Below, one piece after another: positions 34,734 through 46,500 of a stretch of DNA of 64,000 nucleotides. The position numbers and the translations under genes were made by a program. The DNA is from Prochlorococcus marinus str. MIT 9107 (GTDB lineage: Bacteria; Cyanobacteriota; Cyanobacteriia; PCC-6307; Cyanobiaceae). The notes under the pieces were generated by a model. It saw nothing but the letters and a program-made list of their open reading frames with translations. It did not search any database and was not told the origin of the DNA. Where the stretch lies: contig NZ_JNAI01000009.1 of NCBI RefSeq assembly GCF_000759855.1, positions 1 through 64,000 on the forward strand, in the 5' to 3' direction. The first letter of the stretch is position 1, and each line of letters starts with the position of its first letter.

Positions 34734-37700
34734 TTATTCTTTTACACCTTCAATTTTATCTTCAACCTCTTGGTATAGTTCTTTTAATTGTTCTATATTT
34801 TCGTCTGACGTTTCCCAATATCCTCTACCATTAACTTCTAGTAAGGTTCCCACTATTCTTCTAAAACTATTGGGATTTAAATCCATTAGTCTTTTCCTCA
34901 TCTCTTCGTCATTTATAAATGTTTCATTTGTTTCTTCATAAACAAAATTATCAACTTGACCGCTTGTAGCACTCCATCCAAGGGTGTAATTAAGTCTGTT
35001 AGAAAGCTCTCTTACTCCCTCATAACCAGATTTGAGCATGCCTTCATACCATTTGGGATTTAGAAGTTTAGTTCTTGAGTCCAATCTAATAGTCTCTCCA
35101 AGTGTCCTGACTTGAGCATTGGAAGTAGTAGTATCTGCTATGAAGCTACTTGGTTCTTTGCCGTCATCTCTTAGAGTTTTAATTAATTTTGTTGGATCTG
35201 AATCAAAATAATGACTTACATCTGTTAGGGAAATTTCTGAAGAATCAAGGTTTTGAAATGTAACGTCCGCTGTTTTCATGACAGATTCAAATACTTCTCT
35301 TTTTTGATTCATTTCACCTGGATTATCAGCATTGAAAGCATATGTCTTGCGAGATAAATACATTTCTTGTAATTCATTTTCTTCCTCCCATGTTGAATTT
35401 TCTACGGCTAAATTAACATTCGAACTGTAGCTGCCACTTGCATTAGAGAATACTCTCGCAGAGGCTTCTCTGATTGAAGTACCTTCTTTGTTTGCTTGTT
35501 CTAATGAATGTTTCCTTACAAAATTTGACTCCAAAGACTCATCTGCCTCGGCGGCTAATTTGACTGCCTGATCTATTAATGCCATTTGATTGATAAATAA
35601 ATCTCTAAATACACCAGAACAGTTAACTACCACATCTATTCTTGGTCTTCCTAATTCTTCTAATGGGATTAATTCTAATTTGTTTATTCTTCCTACAGAG
35701 TCTGGTTTTGGTTTTACCCCTACAAACCATAAGATTTGCGCTAGGGATTCTCCATAAGTTTTAATGTTGTCTGTTCCCCATAAAACGCATGCAATTGTTT
35801 CAGGCCAAGTACCTTGCTCTTCCTTTTGTCTTTCTATTAATTTGTCGACAACTGATTTTGCGGCAGCCACTGCTGCTGTAGTAGGAATTGACTGAGGATC
35901 TAGTGCATGTATGTTTTTACCACTAGGCAAAACACCTGGATTTCTTATGGGATCTCCTCCTGGTCCTGGCAAAACATAATTCCCATCTAATGCTTTAATG
36001 AGGCTATCCATTTCTTTATCTGCGCAGACCTGTTCCAAGCAGAAAAGTAAATAATCAAATAATTTATTTAATTCTTTCTGATTTACTTCATTAAAACCAT
36101 TTAATCTACAAACTCTCAGCCATGGAGTGGGGAGATTTATGCCAAATACTTTAAGAAAGTCAAAAAGTTTAGAAAGGAGTGATTTTTCTAAATAGACTCT
36201 ACCATCAACAATTTTCAAGGAGTTAACCATTGCAAATATTGTTCCTCTTGCTGTCTTTATGATTTTTTCATTTAACTCTACAAATTTAAGTTCACCTTTA
36301 TTATTACCTTCATAAATTTGATCGATAGTAAGATCTATTGATTCTGCAAGTAGTCCAGGGAGAGATCTTAACCCCTCTTGTTCTCTTTCTAAAGATGCGA
36401 TGTTTACAAGGGTTGCTACAGCTTCTTCAGCAGTTGGAGCTTCTCCGATTGTATGAAGACCACATGGTAATAATCTACTCTCTATTTCCATCAACTGTTT
36501 ATAGATATTACCAACAAATAGATCTCTTTCATCTAGAGATAGTTCTTCTACTTTTTTTGAAGGGAGCTCAACATCTTTATCAAGATTACATTGCTTAGAA
36601 GTTTCAACTATTGCATTAACAATTTGAATACCTCTACTGCTTTCTCTTAGTTGTTGATAGGAACCAACAAGCTCACTTAGTTCTTTTAGCCCTTTGTAGA
36701 GTCCCGCATTTTCTGCTGGAGGAGTCAAATAGCTAATAGTTGAAGCGTAACCTCTTCTTTTTGCGATTGTTGCTTCGGAAGGATTATTCGCCGCATAATA
36801 ATACAAATTAGGTAATGATCCAATAAGAGAATCTGGATAGCATGTTTCACTCATACCCATCTGTTTGCCGGGCATAAATTCTAGTGAACCATGAGTTCCA
36901 AAATGAAGAACAGCATCAGCGCCCCATATTTTTTCTACATAAGTGTAATATGCAGCAAAACCATGATGAGGACTTGCACTCCTTGAATAGAGTAATCTCA
37001 TTGGATCACCTTCATAACCGAATGTAGGTTGTACTCCTATAAAAACATTTCCAAAATGCTTTCCATAGATAATTAGATTCTGTCCATCACTATTAAGATT
37101 CCCAGGCGGTTTGCCCCAATTCTCTTCAAGTCTTTGTGAATATGGTGTGAACTCTTCGTATTCTTTTACTGACATCTTATGAGCAATATTTAACTCTGGA
37201 GAACCATCCATTGCTTCAGGGTTATTAATTACTTTTTCCATTAATTCTTTTGAATTACTTGGAAGTCCATCTATTTGATACCCTTTTGCTTTCATTTCAA
37301 GAAGTACTCTGTAAATTGAACCAAAAACATTCAAGTATGCAGCCGTACCAACATTTCCCTTGTCTGGAGGAAAACTAAAAACTGTGATAGCTAATTTTTT
37401 ATCTTTTCTTTGTTTTACTCGTAATGTTGACCATTTTATGGCTCTTTCAGCGATTACATCTACTCGATCTTGGAGTGTGTGTGCTTTACCTGTTGCATCG
37501 TCGCGACCTGAGAGAATGATAGGTTCAATCGCACCATCCAGCTCTGGAATCGCAATTTGTAGCGCCACCTGAACTGGGTGTAATCCTAAGTCGCTATCTT
37601 CCCATTCTTGAGTGGTTTGGAAAACTAATGGAAGTGCAACCATATAAGGTCTGTTTAGCCTTTTTAGAGCATCAATAGCTTTAGGATGGTCTTGTCTTGC

Positions 37701-38744
37701 TGGGCCTCCAACGAGTGCAAATCCAGTTAAAGAGACAACTCCATCTACAATAGGTATATCTTTATTAATTGAGTCATAATAAAATTCATTGACTGGTTTA
37801 GAAAAGTCTAAACCTCCACAGAAAATAGGAAGTACTCTAGCTCCTCTATATTCTAACTCTTGAATAACAGCGACATAGTGAGCATCATCTCCGGTAACGA
37901 TATGGCTCCTTTGAAGCACTAGTCCTATCGTTGGTGTTTTGTCATCTTTAGGGATTATATCCTTCCTGTTATTTTCCCAATTTTGATATTCTTTAAGACT
38001 CTCAAACATGCAAGGAGCTAAAGGATGCCAAATTCCTAAATCTGGGAAGGTTTCAGGATCTTGTATCTTGAATTCTTCTATTTGATCTTTGATGTTATCT
38101 GAAACTGCATATTTTTCCGAGATCATTAACAGGAAGTTTTTTAAATTCTCAGAAGTCCCACCTAACCAGTACTGAAAGCTCAGAATGAATGTTCTTGCAT
38201 CTTGAGCTTTTTCTACTGGTAAATATTTTAGAATTGACGGTAGCGTATTTAAGAGTTTTAACATTGAATCTTGGAAGCTTGCTCCATCAGATTCTTTTTT
38301 CTTCTTTATTAAATCACCAATAATACTTTTAGATTGTCCAAGTTGAGCCATACTAAATGAACCTAACTTATTTAATCTCATTACCTCTGGCATTGAGGGA
38401 AAGATAATTGATGCTTTAAGTTTTTCTTTGTATGGAGAAACTGCATCAACTACTTTTTGTGCAAGATCTTCAATAAAAATCAGGGAAGCAACAAATATGT
38501 CTGCATTTGCTATGTCAGATTTAAAATCTTCAAAATTACTTTCATTTCTAAGTTCTTCAATAAGATAGCCGCTAAGGTCGATACCTATTGGGCCGTTCAT
38601 TTTATTTATTGACTTTGCAGCTTCCGTTAAGGAATTTTGGTATTGTGGCTCAAGGACAACATAAACTGCTTTTATTACAACTTTATGTTTGTTATCCTCA
38701 ACAGGAGATACTCTGCGGTTTGCTGAGCGGACCTGCGTAAACAT
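34734..38744 (-). CDS. chlH: magnesium chelatase subunit H
   Basis: The 1,336-residue porphyrin-binding subunit of magnesium chelatase, which with ChlI and ChlD inserts magnesium into protoporphyrin IX, the first committed step of chlorophyll synthesis. The [16 protein letters not shown] block and the [17 protein letters not shown] block are characteristic of CobN/BchH-type large subunits. Length and architecture match cyanobacterial ChlH. It converges with folP and diverges from dapB across 102 bp, which may hold both promoters. Confidence 0.97.
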   Translation of the reverse strand: MFTQVRSANRRVSPVEDNKHKVVIKAVYVVLEPQYQNSLTEAAKSINKMNGPIGIDLSGYLIEELRNESNFEDFKSDIANADIFVASLIFIEDLAQKVVDAVSPYKEKLKASIIFPSMPEVMRLNKLGSFSMAQLGQSKSIIGDLIKKKKESDGASFQDSMLKLLNTLPSILKYLPVEKAQDARTFILSFQYWLGGTSENLKNFLLMISEKYAVSDNIKDQIEEFKIQDPETFPDLGIWHPLAPCMFESLKEYQNWENNRKDIIPKDDKTPTIGLVLQRSHIVTGDDAHYVAVIQELEYRGARVLPIFCGGLDFSKPVNEFYYDSINKDIPIVDGVVSLTGFALVGGPARQDHPKAIDALKRLNRPYMVALPLVFQTTQEWEDSDLGLHPVQVALQIAIPELDGAIEPIILSGRDDATGKAHTLQDRVDVIAERAIKWSTLRVKQRKDKKLAITVFSFPPDKGNVGTAAYLNVFGSIYRVLLEMKAKGYQIDGLPSNSKELMEKVINNPEAMDGSPELNIAHKMSVKEYEEFTPYSQRLEENWGKPPGNLNSDGQNLIIYGKHFGNVFIGVQPTFGYEGDPMRLLYSRSASPHHGFAAYYTYVEKIWGADAVLHFGTHGSLEFMPGKQMGMSETCYPDSLIGSLPNLYYYAANNPSEATIAKRRGYASTISYLTPPAENAGLYKGLKELSELVGSYQQLRESSRGIQIVNAIVETSKQCNLDKDVELPSKKVEELSLDERDLFVGNIYKQLMEIESRLLPCGLHTIGEAPTAEEAVATLVNIASLEREQEGLRSLPGLLAESIDLTIDQIYEGNNKGELKFVELNEKIIKTARGTIFAMVNSLKIVDGRVYLEKSLLSKLFDFLKVFGINLPTPWLRVCRLNGFNEVNQKELNKLFDYLLFCLEQVCADKEMDSLIKALDGNYVLPGPGGDPIRNPGVLPSGKNIHALDPQSIPTTAAVAAAKSVVDKLIERQKEEQGTWPETIACVLWGTDNIKTYGESLAQILWFVGVKPKPDSVGRINKLELIPLEELGRPRIDVVVNCSGVFRDLFINQMALIDQAVKLAAEADESLESNFVRKHSLEQANKEGTSIREASARVFSNASGSYSSNVNLAVENSTWEEENELQEMYLSRKTYAFNADNPGEMNQKREVFESVMKTADVTFQNLDSSEISLTDVSHYFDSDPTKLIKTLRDDGKEPSSFIADTTTSNAQVRTLGETIRLDSRTKLLNPKWYEGMLKSGYEGVRELSNRLNYTLGWSATSGQVDNFVYEETNETFINDEEMRKRLMDLNPNSFRRIVGTLLEVNGRGYWETSDENIEQLKELYQEVEDKIEGVKE

Positions 38745-38846
38745 TGATTTTCTTTAAGTATTTCTACCAGACTACGAATGAAAAGACGTTATTGTGTGCA
38801 ATATAAATAGCGTGTAACAACCTTTAAAAAAAATTTTTTAACAAAA

Positions 38847-39695
38847 ATGATTGAAAACTCTAAAAAAACTATACCAGTACTAGTATCCGGAGCTTTAGGA
38901 AGGATGGGAACCGAAGTTGTGAATACTGTATTAAATTCAAAAGATTGTGAACTTGTTGCTGCTATTGACATTAATGAAAAGAATAATGGGTCAAATATTT
39001 CTGAATTATTGAAGGTAAAACAATGTGATGTTTTTGTGTCGAATGATTTAGAAGGTACTTTATGTTCTGTTAGTCAAAATTACAGAAATGAAATTAACAA
39101 ACCAATCATGGTTGATTTTACTCATCCTGATTCCGTTTATGAAAACACCAGATCAGCTATCGCATATGGTATCTCACCAGTTGTAGGAACTACAGGTCTT
39201 ACTCCTTCTCAGATAAAAGACTTGTCTGTTTTTGCTCAGAAAGCATCTGTTGGTTGTGCGATAATTCCTAATTTTTCAGTAGGAATGGTTCTTCTCCAGC
39301 AGGCAGCATCTGTAGCTGCAAGGTTTTATGAAAACATTGAATTAATAGAGATGCACCATAATCAAAAAGCAGATTCCCCTAGCGGAACATGTTTAAAAAC
39401 TGCAGAAATGATTGAAGAATACCCAAAGAAATTTAATCAGAAACTAGTAAAAGAGTTTGAGTCATTGAAGGGTGTGAGAGGAGGGGTTAGAGATTCGGGG
39501 ATAAATATACATTCGGTACGATTGCCAGGATTATTAGCACATCAGTTAGTGATTATGGGATCCCCTGGTGAAACTTATACAATTAAGCATGACACTATTG
39601 ATAGAAAGGCTTATATGCCCGGAGTTTTACAAGTTATTAAAAAAATAGGAAATTATCAATCATTAGTTTATGGACTTGAAAAATTGATTTTTTAA
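38847..39695 (+). CDS. dapB: 4-hydroxy-tetrahydrodipicolinate reductase
   Basis: A 282-residue enzyme of lysine and diaminopimelate synthesis. The NAD(P)-binding [11 protein letters not shown] lies near residues 14-24. The substrate site with His-Lys is [17 protein letters not shown] (the conserved E-x-H-H-x-x-K-x-D-x-P-S-G-T signature). It is the first gene of a long plus-strand run; the next gene starts 1 bp after its stop. Confidence 0.96.
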   Translation: MIENSKKTIPVLVSGALGRMGTEVVNTVLNSKDCELVAAIDINEKNNGSNISELLKVKQCDVFVSNDLEGTLCSVSQNYRNEINKPIMVDFTHPDSVYENTRSAIAYGISPVVGTTGLTPSQIKDLSVFAQKASVGCAIIPNFSVGMVLLQQAASVAARFYENIELIEMHHNQKADSPSGTCLKTAEMIEEYPKKFNQKLVKEFESLKGVRGGVRDSGINIHSVRLPGLLAHQLVIMGSPGETYTIKHDTIDRKAYMPGVLQVIKKIGNYQSLVYGLEKLIF

Positions 39696-39696
39696 A

Positions 39697-40338
39697 ATGC
39701 TAATTCCAATTAATTCAAATCAAATTTCAAAACTTATTCCTGCAGTTGGTACTGGGAGTCAATTTAAATATGCTTTGGGTAACCCCAGAAAAATTCTTCA
39801 AAGAGTAATAGTTTCGTCAATTGGAGGATTTATCTCATTAATTATTAGTTCAACTGGAGATCAAACAAATAATTTTTGGTTATTGCTTTGCGTTGCTTTC
39901 TTTTTATATATCATCTGGGGCCCAATTCTTGAATCAAGTAGAAAAAATTTGCAAATAAGAAAATATAAATTTTTTTCTATATTTGATGGTTACGTCTCAG
40001 ATATCTACAAAACAGAAAAGATTGAAAGTTCAAGAGAACAATCTAATAGGCAAGGACGATTAGAGGTGATCGAGAATAAAAGGACTTGGTTAGTACTTGA
40101 ATTAGAAGATGAAGATGGTTATTTAGAAAAATTATGTTTTCCGATGGAAAATAAGCATAGTCAAATTAAAGTGGGCTCTTCAATAAGATGTTTATTGACA
40201 TCTAATAATCGTAATTTTGATAGAGATTTTTCTTTAACCGATGCTTGGTTGCCAGAAAGTAATTTATGGGTTGGTGAGTATCCCTATTTATTAAGACCAG
40301 CATTTGAGGAAATTTGCTATATTTGTATCAATAGATAG
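39697..40338 (+). CDS. conserved-type membrane protein, unknown function
   Basis: A 213-residue protein with two predicted hydrophobic helices (about residues 37-53 and 64-80; IVSSIGGFISLIIS and FWLLLCVAFFLYIIWGPIL). A larger soluble, charged C-terminal domain follows, including LVLELEDEDGYLEKLCFPME. It begins 1 bp after dapB and precedes an FAD monooxygenase gene by 19 bp. I do not recognise a function. Confidence 0.7.
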   Translation: MLIPINSNQISKLIPAVGTGSQFKYALGNPRKILQRVIVSSIGGFISLIISSTGDQTNNFWLLLCVAFFLYIIWGPILESSRKNLQIRKYKFFSIFDGYVSDIYKTEKIESSREQSNRQGRLEVIENKRTWLVLELEDEDGYLEKLCFPMENKHSQIKVGSSIRCLLTSNNRNFDRDFSLTDAWLPESNLWVGEYPYLLRPAFEEICYICINR

Positions 40339-40357
40339 ATGATATCTATAATCTCTG

Positions 40358-41512
40358 ATGAAAAGTAAATTCAATTTTAAAATTGTTGGCTCAGGTCCAA
40401 CAGGTTTACTACTTTCAATTGCACTTTCAAAATTTGATTGTAATATTTTTTTAACTGATTTATTACCAAAAGATAGATTAATTGATAAGGACAAAACTTA
40501 TGCAATTACTCATTCAACAAGAAAAATATTATCTAAATTTAGTCTTTGGGAAAAATTAGAACCATATTTATTTGGCTTCGATACCCTTTCAATATCAGAC
40601 AGCGTTACTTCTTCCGTGACAAACTTAACAATTTCAGATTTAGATGATGATATAAGTTCAGTTTCAAATATTGGTTGGGTAGTTAAACATTCAGATCTTA
40701 TAAGTGTTTTTTTTCAAGAGATTGATAATTACGACAATATATTTTTTATGACACCACAAAACTTATTAAATACAAAAATATTATTTGATTACCAATTCTT
40801 TTCTACAGGAGCAAATTCTCTAGATAAAAAATTGTTTAATTTTTTTGATATAAAAAAATCTTATAATCAGTCCTGTTTAACTTTTAAGATTTCTCTTAGA
40901 GGTAATTGTGAAAAGCGTGCTTACGAAATTTTTAGAGAAGAAGGCCCTCTTGCTTTATTGCCATTAGAGAAAAACCTATATCAAGTGATTTGGACTTCCA
41001 GTACACTAAAATCTATTGAAAGATTAAATTCTGACAAGAATTTTTTAATGGATAATTTATCAACTATTCTCCCTATTGAATTTAAGATAGATCAAATAAT
41101 AGGTGAATTAAATATATTTCCTGTTTCTTTATCAATGAAGTTTCCTTTTTTTGATTTTAAAAAAATTGTTTTTGTTGGAGATTCATTTCACACATTTCAT
41201 CCAGTAGGTGGTCAAGGCCTCAATAGTTGCTGGAGAGATGTTAATGCTATTTTTGATCTTTTTAATAAAAATACCGTCATAACAAAAATTCAATTGAATT
41301 TATTTAAATTTAAATTTTTTACTAGCAGATTTTTAGACATTTTTTTTACTATGCTCATAACTGACTCTTTGATTTCGATTTTTGCAAATAGAAACCTTTT
41401 TTTATTTCCAATAAGAAAATTATCGTTTTTACTTTTAAATAATTTTCTTTTCATAAGAAAATTAATCCTTAATCAAATGACTAAATCTATTATTTATTCA
41501 AGAATTAAATAA
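40358..41512 (+). CDS. FAD-dependent monooxygenase (UbiH/COQ6-like)
   Basis: A 384-residue flavoprotein. The N-terminal FAD Rossmann motif is VGSGPTGLLLSIALS (about residues 10-24), and the second FAD block is VFVGDSFHTFHPVGGQGLNS (about 269-288), the GD-x-x-H-x-x-x-P-x-G-G-Q-G pattern of aromatic-ring hydroxylases. A candidate role is hydroxylation in quinone or related pathways; the substrate is not assignable. A hydrophobic C-terminal stretch may associate with membranes. It lies in the run downstream of dapB. Confidence 0.8.
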   Translation: MKSKFNFKIVGSGPTGLLLSIALSKFDCNIFLTDLLPKDRLIDKDKTYAITHSTRKILSKFSLWEKLEPYLFGFDTLSISDSVTSSVTNLTISDLDDDISSVSNIGWVVKHSDLISVFFQEIDNYDNIFFMTPQNLLNTKILFDYQFFSTGANSLDKKLFNFFDIKKSYNQSCLTFKISLRGNCEKRAYEIFREEGPLALLPLEKNLYQVIWTSSTLKSIERLNSDKNFLMDNLSTILPIEFKIDQIIGELNIFPVSLSMKFPFFDFKKIVFVGDSFHTFHPVGGQGLNSCWRDVNAIFDLFNKNTVITKIQLNLFKFKFFTSRFLDIFFTMLITDSLISIFANRNLFLFPIRKLSFLLLNNFLFIRKLILNQMTKSIIYSRIK

Positions 41513-41517
41513 AACTT

Positions 41518-41715
41518 ATGAATAATTATTTGTCTAGAAAAATGATAATTTATTTACTTAATGAAATTGGATTAGATGAGTCATCTATTGAACTTGGTCT
41601 AAAATTATCAATAAAAAATAAAACCACATTACCAATATTTTTATGGAGTTATGGAATGCTAACTATTGAAGAACTTGATAAGTTATATTCATTTTTATTT
41701 CAAAAAATGGATTAA
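41518..41715 (+). CDS. DUF2949-type small protein
   Basis: A 65-residue helical protein. The stretch LPIFLWSYGMLTIEELDKLY matches the DUF2949 family of cyanobacterial small proteins. It is 5 bp after the monooxygenase gene, and the DUF3038 frame opens about 30 bp later. Function unknown. Confidence 0.72.
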   Translation: MNNYLSRKMIIYLLNEIGLDESSIELGLKLSIKNKTTLPIFLWSYGMLTIEELDKLYSFLFQKMD

Positions 41716-41754
41716 TTATTCTGTTATAGTTTAAAAATAGCGAAATAAAGAACA

Positions 41755-42279
41755 ATTACTGTTTTAACTAAAGGAAATCAGGTAAAAAGGCAATCTGTAG
41801 AAAAGCTTGATTTATTATTATTAATCCTAGAAACCATAGATTTAAATGGTATCCAATCCCTTTACTCTTTATCAAATAAACTAAAATTGAATGATGTTTT
41901 GCCAAATAAAATTACTATTTGGAAACTAAGGAATAATAATCCTTTGAGAAAATCTTATATGAATAACAATATTAAATTAGAGGAATTTGATGCCTTAATT
42001 AAAATTACTGTTGAAATGTCTAGATATTTATATCCCTATATGAGAGAGATACTTCAATCTAAAGAAGATCCTGAACAGAATTCAGTTATTTGGAATGATT
42101 TTAATCAAAGATTCATAGAATTAATTAATGAGAGGTTTAATTTGCATAGTGTGAGAGTTAAAAAGCTTTTAAATCTTACTGTTAATGATGAGATTCTCAT
42201 AAAATCATTGCTTACATTATCCCTTTGTATCTCTAATCAGGGTTATCAAAAGTTGAAGAACTTTTTATTCAATTATTAA
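41755..42279 (+). CDS. DUF3038 protein with a non-standard start
   Basis: Family-like sequence runs well upstream of the first conventional start (TTG 41887). The open frame begins after TAA 41746-41748 and contains no ATG, GTG or TTG before 41887. Yet VEKLDLLLLILETIDLNGIQ and SLYSLSNKLKLNDVLPNKIT are DUF3038-like. I give ATT 41755 as the likeliest start (174 residues). The later block TIWKLRNNNPLRKS is typical. The DUF4335 gene follows 2 bp later, its usual neighbour. Function unknown. Confidence 0.72.
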   Translation: MTVLTKGNQVKRQSVEKLDLLLLILETIDLNGIQSLYSLSNKLKLNDVLPNKITIWKLRNNNPLRKSYMNNNIKLEEFDALIKITVEMSRYLYPYMREILQSKEDPEQNSVIWNDFNQRFIELINERFNLHSVRVKKLLNLTVNDEILIKSLLTLSLCISNQGYQKLKNFLFNY

Positions 42280-42281
42280 TT

Positions 42282-42869
42282 ATGATTCAGAACAGATTAT
42301 TATTTCATCAATCTTCAGTTACTCTTGAAATAATTGGATTGCCAGATTTTTCAAATAATGAATATCAAGATCAAATATCAATAATTTCACAATGGAAATT
42401 AACCATAATTGATAAACCACTTATTGAAGGGAAACTTGAACATTTAGGGCCAATTATGGATGCATTTTATATTTATTCAAATCTCCTAATAAATAACGAA
42501 ACTCCTATATATGAGTCCAAATTGATTGATATAAAGGCTGACAATCTCTACATACATAATATTGTTCTCAAGAGTTCAAAGCCAGATGTTAAACCACTAA
42601 TTATAAAGATTGGCAATTCATTGTTATCAGATACCATAAATTGCTTTGATCAGTTAAATGAATCTTCAAAAGTTAGAATAAAAAAATCTTCTTTTATTAA
42701 TAATATTCCTAAAAAAATAAGATTTGGGTTAACTAAATTTAAAATTTTAAATTTCTTTCTGCCACCGATTATTTCAATTTGTTCTTTAATTCTATTCTCT
42801 TCTACTTTTATTTATTTTTATAATCCTATTAATGATAAAGAAAAAAATGAATTAATAAATACAAAATAA
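42282..42869 (+). CDS. DUF4335 protein
   Basis: A 195-residue protein beginning MIQNRLLFHQSSVTLEIIGLP, then SQWKLTIIDKPLIEGKLEHL, both typical of the DUF4335 family that accompanies DUF3038 in cyanobacteria. A C-terminal hydrophobic segment (IISICSLILFSSTFIYFY) suggests membrane attachment. It is 2 bp behind the DUF3038 frame. Function not established. Confidence 0.8.
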   Translation: MIQNRLLFHQSSVTLEIIGLPDFSNNEYQDQISIISQWKLTIIDKPLIEGKLEHLGPIMDAFYIYSNLLINNETPIYESKLIDIKADNLYIHNIVLKSSKPDVKPLIIKIGNSLLSDTINCFDQLNESSKVRIKKSSFINNIPKKIRFGLTKFKILNFFLPPIISICSLILFSSTFIYFYNPINDKEKNELINTK

Positions 42870-42959
42870 AGACCTCGTAGCATCTTAAATATAAACACGA
42901 TAGTATAGGGTAATTTTCTTTTTAGAATAATTATTAATTTATTCTTTTAATTTTGATTT

Positions 42960-43331
42960 ATGGCAGATTTAAAAATCCCTAAATTAAATATGAATTCTGA
43001 TAAATATATTTTTAAAAAAAATTTAACTTTAAGAAGAAAATCTAATAAAAGACTTTTTATTGAATCTGTATTTATGTTTATTTTGAGTCTTTTTTTGGTT
43101 TATCTAAATTATTTAATACCTAATAAGATTTTGCTTTTACAAAAAGTACCAACTACTTTATTTAAATCTTTTGTGTTACTTATTGATCTCTTTTCAAATC
43201 TCTACGAAATATTTTTAGTGATTTTTATTTTTATTTCTTCAGTTATCACCTTTATTTTATTAATAGGATCCTTTTATAGAATATTTAGAATTATAAATAG
43301 AAAACAAAGGTTAAAAAAAATCTATAAATAA
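42960..43331 (+). CDS. two-helix membrane protein, unknown function
   Basis: A 123-residue protein with a basic N-terminal region, two hydrophobic helices (about residues 36-52 and 83-105; SVFMFILSLFLVYLNY and FLVIFIFISSVITFILLI), and a basic tail. It ends the plus-strand run from dapB. The next gene, a small membrane protein, is on the other strand 3 bp beyond its end. No family recognised. Confidence 0.65.
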   Translation: MADLKIPKLNMNSDKYIFKKNLTLRRKSNKRLFIESVFMFILSLFLVYLNYLIPNKILLLQKVPTTLFKSFVLLIDLFSNLYEIFLVIFIFISSVITFILLIGSFYRIFRIINRKQRLKKIYK

Positions 43332-43333
43332 TT

Positions 43334-43495
43334 TTAAATAGGCTGCATTAGTCCGCCGCTTCCTGAATCTGAATCATCATCATCGTTTTCAGCTTCCGCT
43401 CCAAATAATGCGTAAATACCAAGAGCAATGGATGACAAAATAATTGAAAAGGGTAAAATCGAATTTTGAATTCCAATATCTATATATTCACCCAT
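43334..43495 (-). CDS. small membrane protein with acidic, glycine-rich tail
   Basis: A 53-residue frame, ATG 43495 to TAA 43334. It starts MGEYIDIGIQNSILPFSIIL, has one hydrophobic helix (PFSIILSSIALGIYALF), and ends in an acidic stretch (ENDDDDSDSGSGG). This composition is not random-looking, and the tail is a plausible soluble extension of a small thylakoid or plasma-membrane protein. Family unknown. Confidence 0.65.
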   Translation of the reverse strand: MGEYIDIGIQNSILPFSIILSSIALGIYALFGAEAENDDDDSDSGSGGLMQPI

Positions 43496-43568
43496 GAAAA
43501 AGAAAAAATTTTTATAAACCTAACCGAAAATAAACTATTTCGCGGATTTTAAATTATTATTTAATAAT

Positions 43569-46500
43569 TTATTCCTTTTTAATTAAATGATCTTTGTCAA
43601 AATTATCTATTTCTTTTACAAATAAACCAAACCAAAACATTAATTGATCAATTTGATTTTGAATCTCAGTAACTCCTAATCCCCTTATCGTTATTATAGA
43701 AAATTGTTCTCCTTCATCAAAATTAAATTTATTTTGTACACTGATTGGTAATGAATTTTTAAGTATTTTAAAAGTAGATTTTTTTAATTTTGTTTCTATT
43801 AGGATATTTGGTTTTTTAAGTTTGATTTTGTTAAAAGCACATTTTTTAGCGAGAAGCTTTAGTTTCATTAACATAATTAACGACTCCACAGATTTTGGCA
43901 AAGTTCCATATCTATTCACCCAGTCTGTAGCTAATTCAGTTAGTTCATTGTTATTAGAACATTCAGTAACAGATTTGTAAGCGTCAAGCTTTTCTTCCCT
44001 GTTTAATATCCATAATGCAGGTATAAATGCATTTATTGGGAGATCAATTTGAGTATCATTAACTTCGGGTATTTCTTGTCCACTAATTTCTGAAATAGCC
44101 TCATGAAGCATTTCAATGTATAAATCATATCCTATAGCATTAACCTTTCCACTTTGTTCTTCTCCTAGTAAACTTCCAACTCCTCTTATTTCCATATCTT
44201 TCATTGCAAGTTGATATCCACTTCCTAGTTCAGAAAAATCTTTTATAGCTTTCAATCTTAGTTTTGCAGCATCATTTATTTTATTTATATTTGGATAAAA
44301 TAACCAAGCGTATGCTTGTACTCCACTTCTACCAACTCTTCCTCTTAGTTGATAGAGTTGTGAAAGTCCAAATTTGTGAGAATCTTCAATAATAATTGTA
44401 TTTACTTTAGGGATGTCTAATCCACTTTCAATTATCGTTGTGCATATCATTAAATCTACATCTCCATTATTAAAAGCAATCATTGCATTCTCAAGCTCTG
44501 TTTCGTTCATTTGCCCATGAGCAACAATATATTTTAAGCTGGGAAACATATTTTTTAATTTGTTTACAGCTTGATCAATATCAGAAATTCTTGGAAGAAC
44601 ATAAAATATTTGGCCTCCCCTATCAAGTTCTTGATTAATTGCAGTTCTTATAACATCCATATCTATTTCAGATAAATATGTTTTTATTGATCTTCTTGAT
44701 GGAGGAGGAGTATTTAGTAAGCTCATTTGTCTAAGTCCAGATAAGCTCATATAAAGAGTTCTTGGAATTGGAGTTGCCGAGAGAGTTAAAACGTCTATGT
44801 TGGTTTTGAATTTTTTTATTTTCTCCTTTTGTCTTACTCCAAATCTTTGTTCTTCATCTATAACTAGTAGTCCTAAATTTTTTATCTCTACTTCTTTCCC
44901 TAATATTTGGTGAGTTGCGACTACTAAATCAATTTTGTTATTTTTCAAACCAGCATAGATTTCCTTTCTCTCATTTACGGTTTTGAATCTATTGAGTAAT
45001 GAAACTTTTATTGGGTAAGGTGAAAATCTATTATTTATTGTTCTCCAATGTTGCTGAGCTAGTATTGTTGTGGGTGCCAGTAATATTACCTGTTTGCCTG
45101 ATGTAATAGCCTTAAAAATAGCCCTAACAGCGACTTCTGTTTTACCAAACCCTACATCTCCACAAACTAGCCTGTCCATTGGCTTATCGTTTTCCATATC
45201 AGATTTTATTTCTTTTACAGCAGTAATTTGATCAGGTGTAGGTTGATAAGGGAATGATTCCTCTAATTCAACTTGCCAAGGCCCATCTTCTGGGTATATG
45301 TGGCCCTTTAATTTTTCTCTCTTTGCATAAAGTTTTAATATATCGACAGCAACTTTTTTGATTTGTTTCTTATGTTTATCTTTTATTCTTTCCCATTCTG
45401 TCCCTCCTAATTTATTTATTTTCGGTTTTATTTTTCCGCTTGATCTATATCTGTTAACACTACCAAGTTGATCAGCGGCAACACTTATCTTCCCATCTTG
45501 ATACTGAATGACTAAATAATCTCTTGAATCTCCAGTTAAATTAATTTTTTCTATTTTTAAAAATTTTCCTATTCCATGATTTTTATGAACTATAAAATCA
45601 CCGGGACTAATTTTATTCACATTTATATTTGAGTTGACACTTCTTCTTTTTCTTCTTATGAATACATTATTAAAAAGAGATTGTTGAGAAAATAATTCTT
45701 TGTCTGTTATTAGGACAACTTTCCATATTGGAAGATAAAAACCCTCGATTTCATAATTGTTCCTGTTTTTTATAATTAAAGGAGTTGAATTATTAATTGA
45801 CTTAAATGCTTCATCAATATCATTAGGATTTTCTAAGAAGTTTGTATTACATTCGTGCTCAAAAAGTAAAGTCCTAGTTCTCAATGGCTGTGCTGATAAT
45901 ATCCATACTTTTTCTTTGTTTTTTATATTTTTATTTATATCGTTGGATAATTTTCCTATATTTTTAGAATATGAATTTATTCTTTTATCGTTTAACAAAA
46001 ACCTATTATTAATATTGACTTTAGATTCAAATTCATACAATTTTATTAAATTTAAATTGCCCAGTGAATTTAATATTTCCTCAAATTTTGAATGCAAATT
46101 AGGCTTAGCCTCTAAATTAATATAATTATTGTTAAGGTTCTCATTTATTTCATAAGCACAATTATCAAAATTACTTTCTGAATCTAGATACCAATTATTC
46201 GCAAATTTTTTACAATCTTCTAATTCATCAATTACAAGAATTGTTTCCTTATCAATAAAATCTATTATATTTGAGGGTTCTTTTTCAATTATTCCTAAAT
46301 ACCGATCTAGATTATTTTTATTTATATCTTCTGAATTAAAAGTACTGTTCTTAGATAAATTATTTAACTTATTTTTTATAAGTAAATCAAATCCAGCCTG
46401 TATTATTTCAATATTATTAATACTTTCTAATGTTTTTTGTGTGTATGGATCATATTCTCTTATTTTCTCAATTACATTATCAAAAAATTCTAATCTTATT

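Noticed and set aside
41887-42279. DUF3038 protein starting at TTG 41887
   Set aside because: It would omit about 44 upstream residues that match the family pattern.
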